A stretch of 64,000 bases of DNA from Njordibacter sp905182035 (GCF_047730075.1 NZ_CP159831.1:1178001-1242000), one strand, 5' to 3'. Positions 27,651 to 36,079 are shown, numbered from the stretch's first letter. A program made the numbers and translations. The notes: generated from the sequence alone by a model not told the origin.

Positions 27651-27866
27651 ATAGACGCCGCAGCAGTTGGAACTTTTTTCCAAGGCACAGCTCAAAGCAA
27701 GAGTTATTGAGCTAACTTAGTGTTTATAATGGTATTATTGCTAGCCAGTTAAATGCTAATAAACTGGTAACATGGAAAAAATAATTTAACATTACCGTGT
27801 TTATACAACTATATTGTGTATCAGCTTTGCATAGAAAAATGTGTAAGGCCTTGAAGGGAGTCGTCT

Positions 27867-28550
27867 GTGGACAATAAAATGTCAGTATTGAGTTTGATTT
27901 TGAACGCCAGTTTCTTGGTGCAAATAGTCATGCTCTTGTTGTTGATCGCCTCGGTCATGTCTTGGGTGATGATTTTTCAGCGCCGCACTGCCTTAAAATA
28001 TGCCCGCAGTAATATGAAGGCGTTTGAAGAGCAGTTTTGGTCAGGTATTGATTTAAGTCAATTGTTTCGTCAAGTCAGTGCCGAACCTAACCCAGATAAT
28101 GGTGCAGAAAACATATTTCGTGCTGGTATTAAAGAGTTTACCCGCTTAAGGCAACAAACTGACGCCGATGGTGATGCGGTAATGGAAGGCGTTCAGCGCG
28201 CCATGCGTGTAGCTATTGCTAAAGAAGAAGAAAAGCTCGAAGCTCATTTGTCATTTCTGGCAAGTGTGGGTTCCACCAGTCCCTACGTGGGCTTGTTTGG
28301 AACGGTTTGGGGTATCATGAATTCTTTTAGAGGGCTCGCTAATGCCCATCAGGCCACCTTGGCCACTGTAGCGCCTGGTATTTCAGAAGCCCTAATTGCT
28401 ACGGCTATGGGTTTGTTTGCTGCTATACCTGCAGTTATCGCTTATAACCGGTTTTCCCACACGGTTGATTCCATATTATCTAGTTATGAGACTTTCGCAG
28501 AAGAGTTTTCGAGCATTTTACATCGAAAAGCCCACGCATCTGAGCTATAG
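27867..28550 (+). CDS. tolQ: Tol-Pal system membrane protein TolQ
   Basis: 227 residues with three transmembrane helices (about 10-33, 128-150, 165-190) and the conserved segments GLFGTVWGIMNSF and AIPAVIAYNRF. TolQ with TolR forms the proton-driven motor that energises TolA. The likely start is GTG 27867, since GAAGGGAG lies six bases upstream. ATG 27879 would be too far from that site. It opens the tolQRAB operon. Eight bases separate it from tolR. Confidence 0.95.
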   Translation: MDNKMSVLSLILNASFLVQIVMLLLLIASVMSWVMIFQRRTALKYARSNMKAFEEQFWSGIDLSQLFRQVSAEPNPDNGAENIFRAGIKEFTRLRQQTDADGDAVMEGVQRAMRVAIAKEEEKLEAHLSFLASVGSTSPYVGLFGTVWGIMNSFRGLANAHQATLATVAPGISEALIATAMGLFAAIPAVIAYNRFSHTVDSILSSYETFAEEFSSILHRKAHASEL

Positions 28551-28558
28551 GTTTCATT

Positions 28559-28993
28559 ATGAGTAATATTAGACGGCCTAGAACTAAGCGCCATAAACCT
28601 AACGCAGAAATAAACGTAGTGCCCTATATCGACGTCATGATGGTGCTGTTAGTTATATTTATGGTGACCGCACCAATGTTGACTCAAGGGGTAAATGTAG
28701 ATTTGCCTCAAGCTAAGTCTGACCCAGTAGCCAGCGATGAACTATCGGAACCCTTAGTGATCTCGGTTACTAAAACGGGTGATTATTACTTGGAATTGGG
28801 TGAGAATAACAAGCAGCCCATTAGCTTAGAGCGCATTAGTGTACAAGTAGGAAAAATATTGCAACGTGCTCCAGATACACCGGTGTTATTGCGGGGCGAT
28901 AGGGCCATCGAATACGGGCATATAGTTCGAATTATGACCGTGTTACAGCAGGCTGGTGCCCAAAGTGTTGGGCTGGTTTCGGAAAGTCCGTGA
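28559..28993 (+). CDS. tolR: Tol-Pal system protein TolR
   Basis: 144 residues: a short basic N-terminus, one membrane helix (about 20-42) with the proton-relay aspartate in INVVPYIDVMMVLLVIFMVTAPM, and a periplasmic domain (about 60-140) with PVLLRGDRAIEYGHIVRIM. TolR is the ExbD-like partner of TolQ. Its stop overlaps the tolA start by four bases. Confidence 0.95.
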   Translation: MSNIRRPRTKRHKPNAEINVVPYIDVMMVLLVIFMVTAPMLTQGVNVDLPQAKSDPVASDELSEPLVISVTKTGDYYLELGENNKQPISLERISVQVGKILQRAPDTPVLLRGDRAIEYGHIVRIMTVLQQAGAQSVGLVSESP

Positions 28994-30096
28994 AACTAGA
29001 CCACACCTATATTTTACCCAGTATATTTGCGTTCATTGTACATATCCTTGTGGCCTTCATTGTTATTTCAGAATGGCAGAGCAACAGTCAACGCACACCA
29101 CCTGTGCTGATAAAACACCGTGTTGAAGCAACTCTGATTGATTTAGATTCTTTGTTAGCCCGACAAAAGCAGACTGATTCTGCTGCAATCAAAAAAGTAG
29201 CAGACAAAAAAGCAGCCGATAAAAAAGCAGCCGATAAGAAAGCAGCTGAAAAGAAAGCAGCTGAAAAGAAAGCAGCTGAAAAGAAAGCAGCTGAAAAGAA
29301 AGCAGCTGAAAAGAAAGCAGCTGAAAAGAAAGCAGCCGATAAGAAAGCAGCTGAAAAGAAAGCAGCCGATAAGAAAGCAGCTAAAAAGAAGGCAGCAGAC
29401 AAGAAAGCAGCAGATAAGAAAGCAGCCAAAAAGAAGGCAGCAGACAAAAAAGCAGCTGATAAAAAAGTAGCCAAAAAGAAGGCAGCAGACAAAAAAGCAG
29501 CAGATAAGAAAGTGGCCAAAAAGAAGGCAGCTGATAAAAAAGCAGCCGATAAGAAAGCAGCAGATAAGAAAGCAGCAGATAAGAAAGTGGCCAAAAAGAA
29601 GGCAGCAGACAAGAGAGCAGCAGACAAGAGAGCAGCAGACAAGAGAGCAGCAGACAAGAGAGTGGCAGACAAGAGAGTGGCAGACAAGAGAGTGGCGCAA
29701 CAGTTAGCTGAAGATCAGCAGGCGTTAGATAGTTTGTTAGTTGATGAAGAAGCTCAAACCCAGGCCTTGGAAAAGCAAGCCACTGATGGTCAAGCGGTTG
29801 CCTCTGCAGTACAATATATAAGAAACGAAATTATCCAGAAGTGGGTTAGGCCTGCTAATGCTCGTACGGGAATGGTAGTTGAACTAGTTATTCAACTGCT
29901 CCCTACGGGTGAAATCCTTTCTATAGGGGTAAGTTATCGCGATGCCAGTGCTACAGATGCATTTGTAGCGTCGGTAGTAAAGGCCGTGAATAAAGTTGGA
30001 CGCTTTGATAAGTTAAGTCAACTAGATTCAGCGTTATTTGATGCAAACTTCCGTAAAGTTACCCTTGTTTTTAAACCAGAGGATTTAAGATTGTGA
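28990..30096 (+). CDS. tolA: Tol-Pal system protein TolA with long KKAAD/E repeats
   Basis: 368 residues starting at GTG 28990: an N-terminal membrane anchor (about 8-28), a long helical periplasmic domain, and a C-terminal TolA-III domain (about 260-368, VASAVQYIRNEIIQKWVRPANARTGM). TolA links TolQR to Pal and TolB across the periplasm. Residues 68-237 are exactly 34 tandem five-residue units (KKAAD, KKAAE, KKVAK, KRAAD and variants). The array is long and very regular, suggesting recent expansion at the DNA level. It overlaps tolR (GTGA) and tolB. Confidence 0.93.
   Translation: MKLDHTYILPSIFAFIVHILVAFIVISEWQSNSQRTPPVLIKHRVEATLIDLDSLLARQKQTDSAAIKKVADKKAADKKAADKKAAEKKAAEKKAAEKKAAEKKAAEKKAAEKKAADKKAAEKKAADKKAAKKKAADKKAADKKAAKKKAADKKAADKKVAKKKAADKKAADKKVAKKKAADKKAADKKAADKKAADKKVAKKKAADKRAADKRAADKRAADKRVADKRVADKRVAQQLAEDQQALDSLLVDEEAQTQALEKQATDGQAVASAVQYIRNEIIQKWVRPANARTGMVVELVIQLLPTGEILSIGVSYRDASATDAFVASVVKAVNKVGRFDKLSQLDSALFDANFRKVTLVFKPEDLRL
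29191..29700 (+). repeat. 34-unit 15-bp tandem repeat inside tolA
   Basis: Thirty-four consecutive 15-bp units, each coding K-K/R-A/V-A-D/E/K/Q. Units 4-9 (KKAAE) are nearly identical at the DNA level. A higher-order 45-bp pattern (two KKAAD then one KKAAK or KKVAK) recurs through the middle. The last units switch to KRAAD and KRVAD. All units keep the frame, so copy-number change would alter TolA length without breaking it. Confidence 0.95.
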
Positions 30097-31439
30097 TGCG
30101 AGTAAAAAAAATTGTTCAATTAGCTCAAAGAGCACCTAAACCAATATCCTTCTCAGTATTTTTATCCACCGTTTTTACTTTGCTGTTTTCCTTTTCAGCA
30201 TGGTCGTCAAATTTGGTTATTGAAATAACTCAGGGTGTCGATAACCCTGTGCCTATTGCCGTGGTGCCGTTTCAGTGGTCTGGTGATAAGGCTTTGAAAG
30301 ATGATGTCGCACTGGTAGTTGATGCGGACTTGGAGCGTAGTGGTCAGTTTAAATCCCTAAAACGTTCGTTGATGCTCAGTTTTCCTTATCAAACCGAAGA
30401 TGTCTATTACCGCGACTGGCGTTATCTATCGACTGAATACTTAGTCATAGGTCAGGTTTTGCCCACTAATTCAGGGGGCTATCAAGTCGATTACCAGCTC
30501 TTCGACGTACAACGCGGAGAACCTATTGCAACTGGACGCTTTTCTGGTGGCAAAAATGATTTACGAGCCTTGGGCCATTCTGTAAGTGATGCTGTATATG
30601 AAGCATTAACAGGCCTTAGGGGTGCCTTTAGAACCCGTATTGCCTATGTTGCCGCCGATAAAAAGGTTAATCCCAGTTATTACAAATTATTGGTTGCTGA
30701 TGCCGATGGGTATAATGCCAAAGAGATACTCAAGTCTAATCAGCCGATTATGTCGCCATCTTGGTCTCGTGACGCCAGCAAGTTGGCTTATGTTTCTTTT
30801 GAAACAAATCGCCCTGCTATTTACGTTCAAGACATCACCACAGGTAAACGTGAGCGCATCAAGTCTTTTAAAGGTATCAACGGCGCCCCAGCTTGGTCTC
30901 CTGATGGAGGAAAGTTAGCTATGGTGTTGTCTAAAGATGGCAATGCAGAAATATATGTCTTAGATTTGACAAGCAAACGCCTTACCCGAGTAACGAAGCA
31001 CTATGGTATTGATACGGAGCCCTCTTGGAGCGTGGATGGTAAGCATATCCTGTTTACTTCTGATCGAGGGGGTAAACCGCAAATATATCAGGTAACGTTA
31101 GATTCTGGCTGGGTAGAAAGATTGACCTTTGAAGGTGATTACAATGCCCGTGGCAGTTTAACGCATGATGGGCGGTTTTTAGTGCTTGTCAGTCGTCACG
31201 ATACGCGTTTCCATATTGCGGTGCAAGATTTACAGCGAGGTACCATGTCCTTGTTAACCCAAACAAGTTTAGATGAATCTCCAAGTGTGGCACCAAATGG
31301 CAGTATGGTGATCTATTCTACGCAACAAGGCGGCCGTGATATTTTGGCAGCAGTATCGATAGATGGCAAAGTTAAATTTAATATTCCTGCAAATGAAGGT
31401 GTTGTTAGAGAGCCAGCGTGGTCACCTTACCTGAATTAA
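30093..31439 (+). CDS. tolB: Tol-Pal translocation protein TolB
   Basis: 448 residues with a long signal peptide (hydrophobic core about 22-40, cleavage probably near SAWSS), a D1 domain (PIAVVPFQWSG, about 52-175) and a C-terminal six-bladed beta-propeller with repeated PSWSRDASKLAYVS, PAWSPDGGKLAMV and PSWSVDGKHILFTSDRGG. The propeller binds Pal, and the N-terminus binds TolA. The start may be GTG 30093 or ATG 30096, which overlaps the tolA stop by one base. Confidence 0.96.
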   Translation: MMRVKKIVQLAQRAPKPISFSVFLSTVFTLLFSFSAWSSNLVIEITQGVDNPVPIAVVPFQWSGDKALKDDVALVVDADLERSGQFKSLKRSLMLSFPYQTEDVYYRDWRYLSTEYLVIGQVLPTNSGGYQVDYQLFDVQRGEPIATGRFSGGKNDLRALGHSVSDAVYEALTGLRGAFRTRIAYVAADKKVNPSYYKLLVADADGYNAKEILKSNQPIMSPSWSRDASKLAYVSFETNRPAIYVQDITTGKRERIKSFKGINGAPAWSPDGGKLAMVLSKDGNAEIYVLDLTSKRLTRVTKHYGIDTEPSWSVDGKHILFTSDRGGKPQIYQVTLDSGWVERLTFEGDYNARGSLTHDGRFLVLVSRHDTRFHIAVQDLQRGTMSLLTQTSLDESPSVAPNGSMVIYSTQQGGRDILAAVSIDGKVKFNIPANEGVVREPAWSPYLN

Positions 31440-31481
31440 TCATCATAAGATCAGTAATCCTAGTGGTCTGGTGTTTATGTA

Positions 31482-31490
31482 TGCTAGAAT
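31482..31490 (+). promoter_or_regulatory. Candidate extended -10 promoter for pal
   Basis: TGC-TAGAAT forms an extended -10 element about 50 bases before the pal start, in the 100-base tolB-pal gap. No convincing -35 is seen. A separate pal promoter is known in E. coli, which makes this plausible. Confidence 0.35.
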
Positions 31491-31540
31491 TAGTAACGAA
31501 TTTTTTGAACAATAACTAGAAATGAATGGGGAGCACGTCC

Positions 31541-32212
31541 ATGCAAATGGGTAACTTAAGTAAATTCATCATATCCGGTGTAATGGTGGCTTTTTTAGCA
31601 GCCTGCAGTACTACTGGTGAAACCACTGATGCAACTGCAAGCACGCAAGCAGCGCAGGTGGCTGTAGATAATACGTCACTGGCTGAAGCTCAAGCGCTGA
31701 TTGAAGCAGCGGCAGCAGCTAAAGCAGCAGCGGCAGAAGCTAAAGCACTGGCAGCAGCAGCGGTTCAAGCCGAAGCTAAAGCAGCAGCAGATGCAGCTAA
31801 AGCTGCAGCAGATGCAGCACAACAAGCTGCAGCAAATGTTGCTCAACAACAGCAGCAAGCACAGGAAGCGGCTCAAGCACTGGCGCACATCATCTATTTT
31901 GATTTTGACCAGTCCACCATTAAAGCTGAGTTCCGTACTGCACTTAACGGCCACGCTGCGTATTTAAGCCAAAATCCTTCTGCGAGTATCGTGTTAGAAG
32001 GGCATGCCGATGAACGCGGAACCCGTGAGTACAATATTGCTTTGGGTGAGCGTCGTGGCAATGCTGTAAGTCGTTATCTGGTAGTGCAAGGCGTTTCAAT
32101 AGATGCCATTGAAGTGGTTAGTTTTGGTGAAGAACGTCCAGTTAATGCGGGCCACGATAGCGCTTCTTGGTCTGAGAACCGCCGCGTAGAAATTCGGTAC
32201 ATTAATTACTAA
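31541..32212 (+). CDS. pal: Peptidoglycan-associated lipoprotein Pal with Ala-rich linker
   Basis: 223 residues from ATG 31541, which has GGGGAG seven bases upstream (ATG 31526 is possible but lacks one). A lipoprotein signal ends at the lipobox LAAC (Cys22). Residues 48-114 are an alanine/glutamine/lysine helix of unusual length. The OmpA-like domain follows (IIYFDFDQSTIK through VVSFGEERPVNAGHDSASWSENRRVEIRYI), with the peptidoglycan-binding segment LEGHADERGTREYNIALGERR. Pal anchors the outer membrane to the wall and binds TolB. Typical Pal is about 170 residues, so the linker adds some 50. Confidence 0.93.
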   Translation: MQMGNLSKFIISGVMVAFLAACSTTGETTDATASTQAAQVAVDNTSLAEAQALIEAAAAAKAAAAEAKALAAAAVQAEAKAAADAAKAAADAAQQAAANVAQQQQQAQEAAQALAHIIYFDFDQSTIKAEFRTALNGHAAYLSQNPSASIVLEGHADERGTREYNIALGERRGNAVSRYLVVQGVSIDAIEVVSFGEERPVNAGHDSASWSENRRVEIRYINY

Positions 32213-32225
32213 TTAGGTTTAGTTA

Positions 32226-32249
32226 CTGCTGTTGCTGCAGCAACAGCAG
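32226..32249 (+). repeat. Perfect 24-bp palindrome between pal and cpoB
   Basis: Bases 32226-32249 equal their own reverse complement over all 24 positions, centred on CTGCAG. It begins 14 bases after the pal stop. There is no T run after it, so it is not an ordinary terminator. In RNA it could form a hairpin or a dimer. Confidence 0.85.
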
Positions 32250-32277
32250 GATAATGTAGACTGTTATACGCCCTAAA

Positions 32278-32318
32278 CACCATCGTTGTGCTTTGCATAA
32301 CGGTGGTTTTTGTTTTTT
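32278..32318 (+). terminator. Terminator-like hairpin just before cpoB
   Basis: ACCATCGTT (32279-32287) pairs with AACGGTGGT (32299-32307) with one G-U pair and an 11-base loop, followed by a T-rich run to 32318. It lies 28 bases before the cpoB ATG, so it would end or attenuate the tol-pal message ahead of cpoB. Confidence 0.65.
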
Positions 32319-32346
32319 AACTTGGTGCTTTTTGAGGTTCACTTGC

Positions 32347-33207
32347 ATGTCTCAAACTATTAGATGTTTTACTCTCTTGTTAGTTGTATTGGCTACCTCA
32401 GTTCAAGTATCTGCCAATAGTGTTGTACCTGTCAGTGATTTGGTAAATGATGTCGCTGCCCAGTCTTTAGCAACTTCTCCTGCTGTGCAGCCCAAGCAAG
32501 TTGAGCCTAGTAAGGAGACACTGGTGGCTAGCACTGTAAAGGCAAATGCCAATGCACAAATGTTTGATCTAGTTGAGCTTTTGCAGCAAGAATTGCAACA
32601 ATTACGTGGGCAAGTTGAAGAGCTTAACTACAACTTAGAGCGTCTTAAAAACGATCAAAAACAACGTTACTTGGATTTAGACCGTCGAATTGTTAGTTTG
32701 TCCAGTCAACCCCTGGCAGTGAATGAACCGCAGACCACTTCCGTTGTTAGTCAAACAATGCAAAATAATGGCACCAGAGGCCAAGGTGATGATGCAACAT
32801 CCGTAGAACAAGCGATAGTGGTTAAGGAATCTTATGACCCTGAGGTTGTAAAAGCGGCCTATAAGGCTGCATTCACCCTCATTAGAGAGCGTCAGTATGA
32901 TGAATCCATTGTTGCATTGTTGGCCTTTGTAAAAGACTTCCCGCAAGGTTCATTGGTTGGCAATGCGCACTATTGGTTAGGAGAGGTATACATGGTGCAG
33001 GGCGATGCATCCTTGGCTGCCCTATCCTTTGAACATGTGATAGGTGAGTTCCCACAACACAGAAAAATTCCAGATGCTTTGTATAAAGCTGGAGTTGCGT
33101 ACCAAAACCTAGGCAATATTGATAAAGCTAACCAGATGCTACAACGCGTGCTGCTGGAGTATCCAGACTCTTCTGCCGCTCGTTTAGCCCAAGAACGAGT
33201 AAACTAG
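32347..33207 (+). CDS. cpoB: Cell division coordinator CpoB (YbgF)
   Basis: 286 residues from ATG 32347, which has GAGG nine bases upstream. The longer frame from 32293 would begin inside the terminator. A signal peptide (cleavage near VSA, about residue 23) is followed by a coiled coil (about 75-120, LQQELQQLRGQVEELNYNLERLK). A C-terminal TPR domain contains YKAAFTLIRERQYDESI and PQGSLVGNAHYWLGEVYMVQGD. CpoB links Tol-Pal constriction with PBP1B septal synthesis. The terminator upstream suggests it is partly separated from pal transcription. Confidence 0.92.
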   Translation: MSQTIRCFTLLLVVLATSVQVSANSVVPVSDLVNDVAAQSLATSPAVQPKQVEPSKETLVASTVKANANAQMFDLVELLQQELQQLRGQVEELNYNLERLKNDQKQRYLDLDRRIVSLSSQPLAVNEPQTTSVVSQTMQNNGTRGQGDDATSVEQAIVVKESYDPEVVKAAYKAAFTLIRERQYDESIVALLAFVKDFPQGSLVGNAHYWLGEVYMVQGDASLAALSFEHVIGEFPQHRKIPDALYKAGVAYQNLGNIDKANQMLQRVLLEYPDSSAARLAQERVN

Positions 33208-33208
33208 C

Positions 33209-34276
33209 ATGTCCGATAGCCCTGCCATGATGATGAGCCAAAAAGATATCGCCACAAGAGTGCTGGTGCAAGAACACTTGGCCCATAAACATATACAAAC
33301 CATGGCCACTGTAAAAGATTTAGATACACAAAAGAAACGCATTAAAAGCTTGCTTAAACAACAAAATGCTACCTTGGTAGCGCATTATTATACCGATGCT
33401 TTAGTCCAGGAACTGGCGGAAGAGACTGGGGGATGTGTATCAGATTCTCTGGAAATGGCACGTTTTGGTAGCCACACTTCTGCGTCTACTTTGATTGTTG
33501 CTGGTGTTCACTTTATGGGTGAAACAGCGAAAATTCTTAGCCCAGAAAAACGGGTTTTAGTGCCTACATTAGAGGCGACATGTTCTCTTGATATTGGTTG
33601 CCCAGTCGATGAGTTCACAGCTTTTTGTGATGCACATCCAGACCATACGGTAGTTGTTTATGCTAACACCTCAGCGGCAGTTAAAGCTCGTGCAGATTGG
33701 GTAGTCACCTCAGGTATTGCGTTAAAATTGATGGAACACTTGGCTACCGAAGATAAGCCTATCATCTGGGGGCCAGATCAACATTTAGGCCGCTATATTG
33801 CTAAACAGACAGGCACCGAAATGTTGCTCTGGCCAGGCTCGTGTATCGTACACGACGAGTTTAAAGTGATAGGAGTTGAGCAGCTCAAACAGGTTTACCC
33901 TAATGCTGCGGTATTGGTTCATCCTGAGTCTTCTTACGCCATGGCTGAAATTGCAGATTTTGTAGGTTCCACCACACAACTTATTAAGGCGGCACAAGAG
34001 ATGCCTAACAAAGAATTCATTGTGGCAACCGATCGTGGCATTTTTTATAAAATGCAACAGGCAGCCCCTGACAAAGTGCTTATGGAAGCGCCTACAGCCG
34101 GTAATGGCGCTACCTGTCGCAGCTGCGCCCATTGTCCTTGGATGGCCATGAACGACCTAGATAAGATAGAGCAGGTGCTATTGTTTGGACACAATGAAAT
34201 TGTTATTGCTGCAGATTTGCAGCAACGGGCCTTAAAACCGCTACAACGACTTATGGATTTTTCGGCAGTTAATTAA
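33209..34276 (+). CDS. nadA: Quinolinate synthase NadA
   Basis: 355 residues. NadA condenses iminoaspartate with dihydroxyacetone phosphate to quinolinate for NAD synthesis and holds a [4Fe-4S] cluster. Cysteine-containing motifs are visible: EATCSLDIGCPVDEF (about 122-136), WPGSCIVHDEF and NGATCRSCAHCPWMAMN. Other family marks are AHYYTDALVQELAEETGG and VHPESS. It follows cpoB after one base. Its last eight bases overlap the convergent bepA gene. Confidence 0.96.
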   Translation: MSDSPAMMMSQKDIATRVLVQEHLAHKHIQTMATVKDLDTQKKRIKSLLKQQNATLVAHYYTDALVQELAEETGGCVSDSLEMARFGSHTSASTLIVAGVHFMGETAKILSPEKRVLVPTLEATCSLDIGCPVDEFTAFCDAHPDHTVVVYANTSAAVKARADWVVTSGIALKLMEHLATEDKPIIWGPDQHLGRYIAKQTGTEMLLWPGSCIVHDEFKVIGVEQLKQVYPNAAVLVHPESSYAMAEIADFVGSTTQLIKAAQEMPNKEFIVATDRGIFYKMQQAAPDKVLMEAPTAGNGATCRSCAHCPWMAMNDLDKIEQVLLFGHNEIVIAADLQQRALKPLQRLMDFSAVN

Positions 34277-35780
34277 ACTCTGCTTGATCAGTTAAAAGGT
34301 TTAAGGCGTTTTGCTTTTGTAATGACACCGAACCTGCTTGAGCATCTGCTTGTTGTTGGCTGGCGTATCTGGCCTGTTTAAGGGCCAATTGAGCTTCGCC
34401 GCGTAATAAATGCCACTGTGATTGGGCCATATGGTTCAGTTGCAAGCGCTGATCAGTGGCGGCCCATTCAGCTAGTGTGCGCCAACCTATAGTCCATGTA
34501 GCTTGGTTCTCTAATACTGCTAATAAAACAGTTATGGCGGCCTTGGGCTTATTATCTTGGCGTAAGGCTTGGGCATTAACCCATAGGGATAAACTATTAT
34601 CACGGCGGTGAAGTTTTCGTAGCTTCAACTGCTTGAATACTTCTTGTGTTTGTTTCTGGTTCAGTAAGCTATGCATCCAGCTATACCAAAGTAATGTTGC
34701 GTTAGGTTGTCTCAATGACAAGTCTTGGAGTTGTTGCGTGGCTAAGTTTAATTCCCCCGAAGCTTGGTTAATAAGTGCCTCAGAAAATGCAACTAAGGTA
34801 CTGTAGTGATTAACTAGCGGGTCAATGTTACGCATTAGTTGACTAACGGAGGGCACAGGAGAGCCAAATAGAGCAATAGTTTGGTAAATTTTTAGTAACT
34901 CAAAACTGAGGTCAAAACCATGTTCAGTCTGGCTCTGTTGAGTTATTAAAATGCGCTGACTAATGTCTGCCACGCGTTCATTGTTAATAGGATGGCTGCG
35001 GGCCCAATCCCACTGAGGGGACTCCGTGACGTAGGGTGATTGTAATCGTTGTAATAAGCGTTGCATGTGGGTGACATCAAAAGGACTTTGGTACATTAAA
35101 TCAAATCCAACACGGTCCGCTTCTCGCTCATGACTGCGGCTATAACTAAGTTGACTGCGCTGGAGAACTGATTGGGTGGCGTACATACCAGCTTCCCCAA
35201 TATCACCATCAACGTTTCCCGCAAGCCATATAGAAGCAATAAATGCACCCAAATACAACGGCGCTCGGGCCTTTGCTTGCGCTTGGGTCTGTACATAATG
35301 GCGTAAGCTAAGGTGGGCTACTTCGTGTGCTAGTACAGCTACTAATTCGTCTACAGATCCAGCTTGTTGTATCAAGCCAGTATTAATGCCAATAATACCA
35401 CCTGGAGCTGCAAAGGCATTGATATTGCTATCTCGTACAAGAAAAAGGTGGGTATTTTTGTTGCTAAGTTGACTCCGGCTAATTAATGGCTGAGTTAGAT
35501 CTGTAATAAATTTTAGGGCGGCAAGGTCGTTCCACAGAGGCAGTTGTTTGCGCATGCTAGCAGCTATGAGATTACCAAAACGATACTCATCTTCTAGACT
35601 CATGTCAGTGGAGTTGTGGGTGTTAATTAGTGGTAAATTGCCTGCATGAACCATTTGAATAATGCCTGACAATGACAATACCGCAACCAGCGAGCAGCTA
35701 ACCCGCAGTATAGGATTAATAAAATATATCAAGCATAGATAGGACTGGAGGACCGCTTGACCTATAATGTGGCTTCTCAT
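34269..35780 (-). CDS. bepA: M48 metalloprotease with TPR tail, BepA (YfgC) type
   Basis: 503 residues: a signal peptide or anchor (hydrophobic about 22-45), the M48 zinc motif HEVAH (His152, Glu153, His156) in LVAVLAHEVAHLSLRH, the downstream third-ligand region SHEREADRVGFDLM, and C-terminal TPR-like helices (about 330-480). BepA is a periplasmic protease and chaperone that helps LptD and BAM assembly. The order nadA, bepA, tusA, perM, bcp matches Pseudomonas from memory. The start codon is uncertain: ATG 35780 leaves only 33 bases to the divergent tusA start. Confidence 0.87.
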   Translation of the reverse strand: MRSHIIGQAVLQSYLCLIYFINPILRVSCSLVAVLSLSGIIQMVHAGNLPLINTHNSTDMSLEDEYRFGNLIAASMRKQLPLWNDLAALKFITDLTQPLISRSQLSNKNTHLFLVRDSNINAFAAPGGIIGINTGLIQQAGSVDELVAVLAHEVAHLSLRHYVQTQAQAKARAPLYLGAFIASIWLAGNVDGDIGEAGMYATQSVLQRSQLSYSRSHEREADRVGFDLMYQSPFDVTHMQRLLQRLQSPYVTESPQWDWARSHPINNERVADISQRILITQQSQTEHGFDLSFELLKIYQTIALFGSPVPSVSQLMRNIDPLVNHYSTLVAFSEALINQASGELNLATQQLQDLSLRQPNATLLWYSWMHSLLNQKQTQEVFKQLKLRKLHRRDNSLSLWVNAQALRQDNKPKAAITVLLAVLENQATWTIGWRTLAEWAATDQRLQLNHMAQSQWHLLRGEAQLALKQARYASQQQADAQAGSVSLQKQNALNLLTDQAEFN

Positions 35781-35813
35781 TGCAAATTCCTATTAACGAA
35801 GGTGAGATTTGAT

Positions 35814-36071
35814 ATGGGCTATGATATGACATTGGGTACAGCACAGTGGCAGAAAATGCTCGATACGAAAGGTTTACAATGCCCGTTACCTCTATTAAAA
35901 GCTAAACGGGCTTTAAGTCAATTAGAAGCGGGTCAAAAGCTTAAAGTGCTAGCGACAGATGCTGGTTCGCAAAGAGACTTTGCAGCCTGGACCCGATTAA
36001 CTGGCCACCACTTACATCAAAATCAATGTATTGATGGTGTTTATCACTACCTCATTGAAAAGATAATTTAG
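35814..36071 (+). CDS. tusA: TusA-family sulfurtransferase
   Basis: 85 residues from ATG 35814, which has AAGGTGAG seven bases upstream. The frame opens earlier at 35757 but that region overlaps bepA. The conserved motif DTKGLQCPLPLLKAKRAL carries the CPXP active-site cysteine (Cys23). TusA proteins carry persulfide sulfur for tRNA thiolation or other sulfur transfer. The gene neighbourhood fits the Pseudomonas TusA homologue near bcp. Exact sulfur acceptor unknown. Confidence 0.88.
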   Translation: MGYDMTLGTAQWQKMLDTKGLQCPLPLLKAKRALSQLEAGQKLKVLATDAGSQRDFAAWTRLTGHHLHQNQCIDGVYHYLIEKII

Positions 36072-36079
36072 GATAACAC

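Noticed and set aside
27667..27683. TTGGAA/TTCCAA hairpin after ruvB as a terminator
   Set aside because: The stem is six bases with the T residues in the loop, not after the stem.
29088..29700. Two long antisense open frames (199 and 181 codons) over the tolA repeat, with Leu/Ala/Phe-rich or Cys/Leu-rich translations
   Set aside because: They are by-products of the 15-bp repeat, which lacks stop codons on the reverse strand. TolA on the + strand has recognised ends and operon context.
29191..29700. CRISPR-like regular repeat
   Set aside because: Units are 15 bp with no unique spacers and encode TolA domain II in frame.
32293..32346. Longer cpoB start at 32293
   Set aside because: It would begin inside the terminator hairpin and lacks a ribosome binding site. 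ATG 32347 has GAGG upstream.
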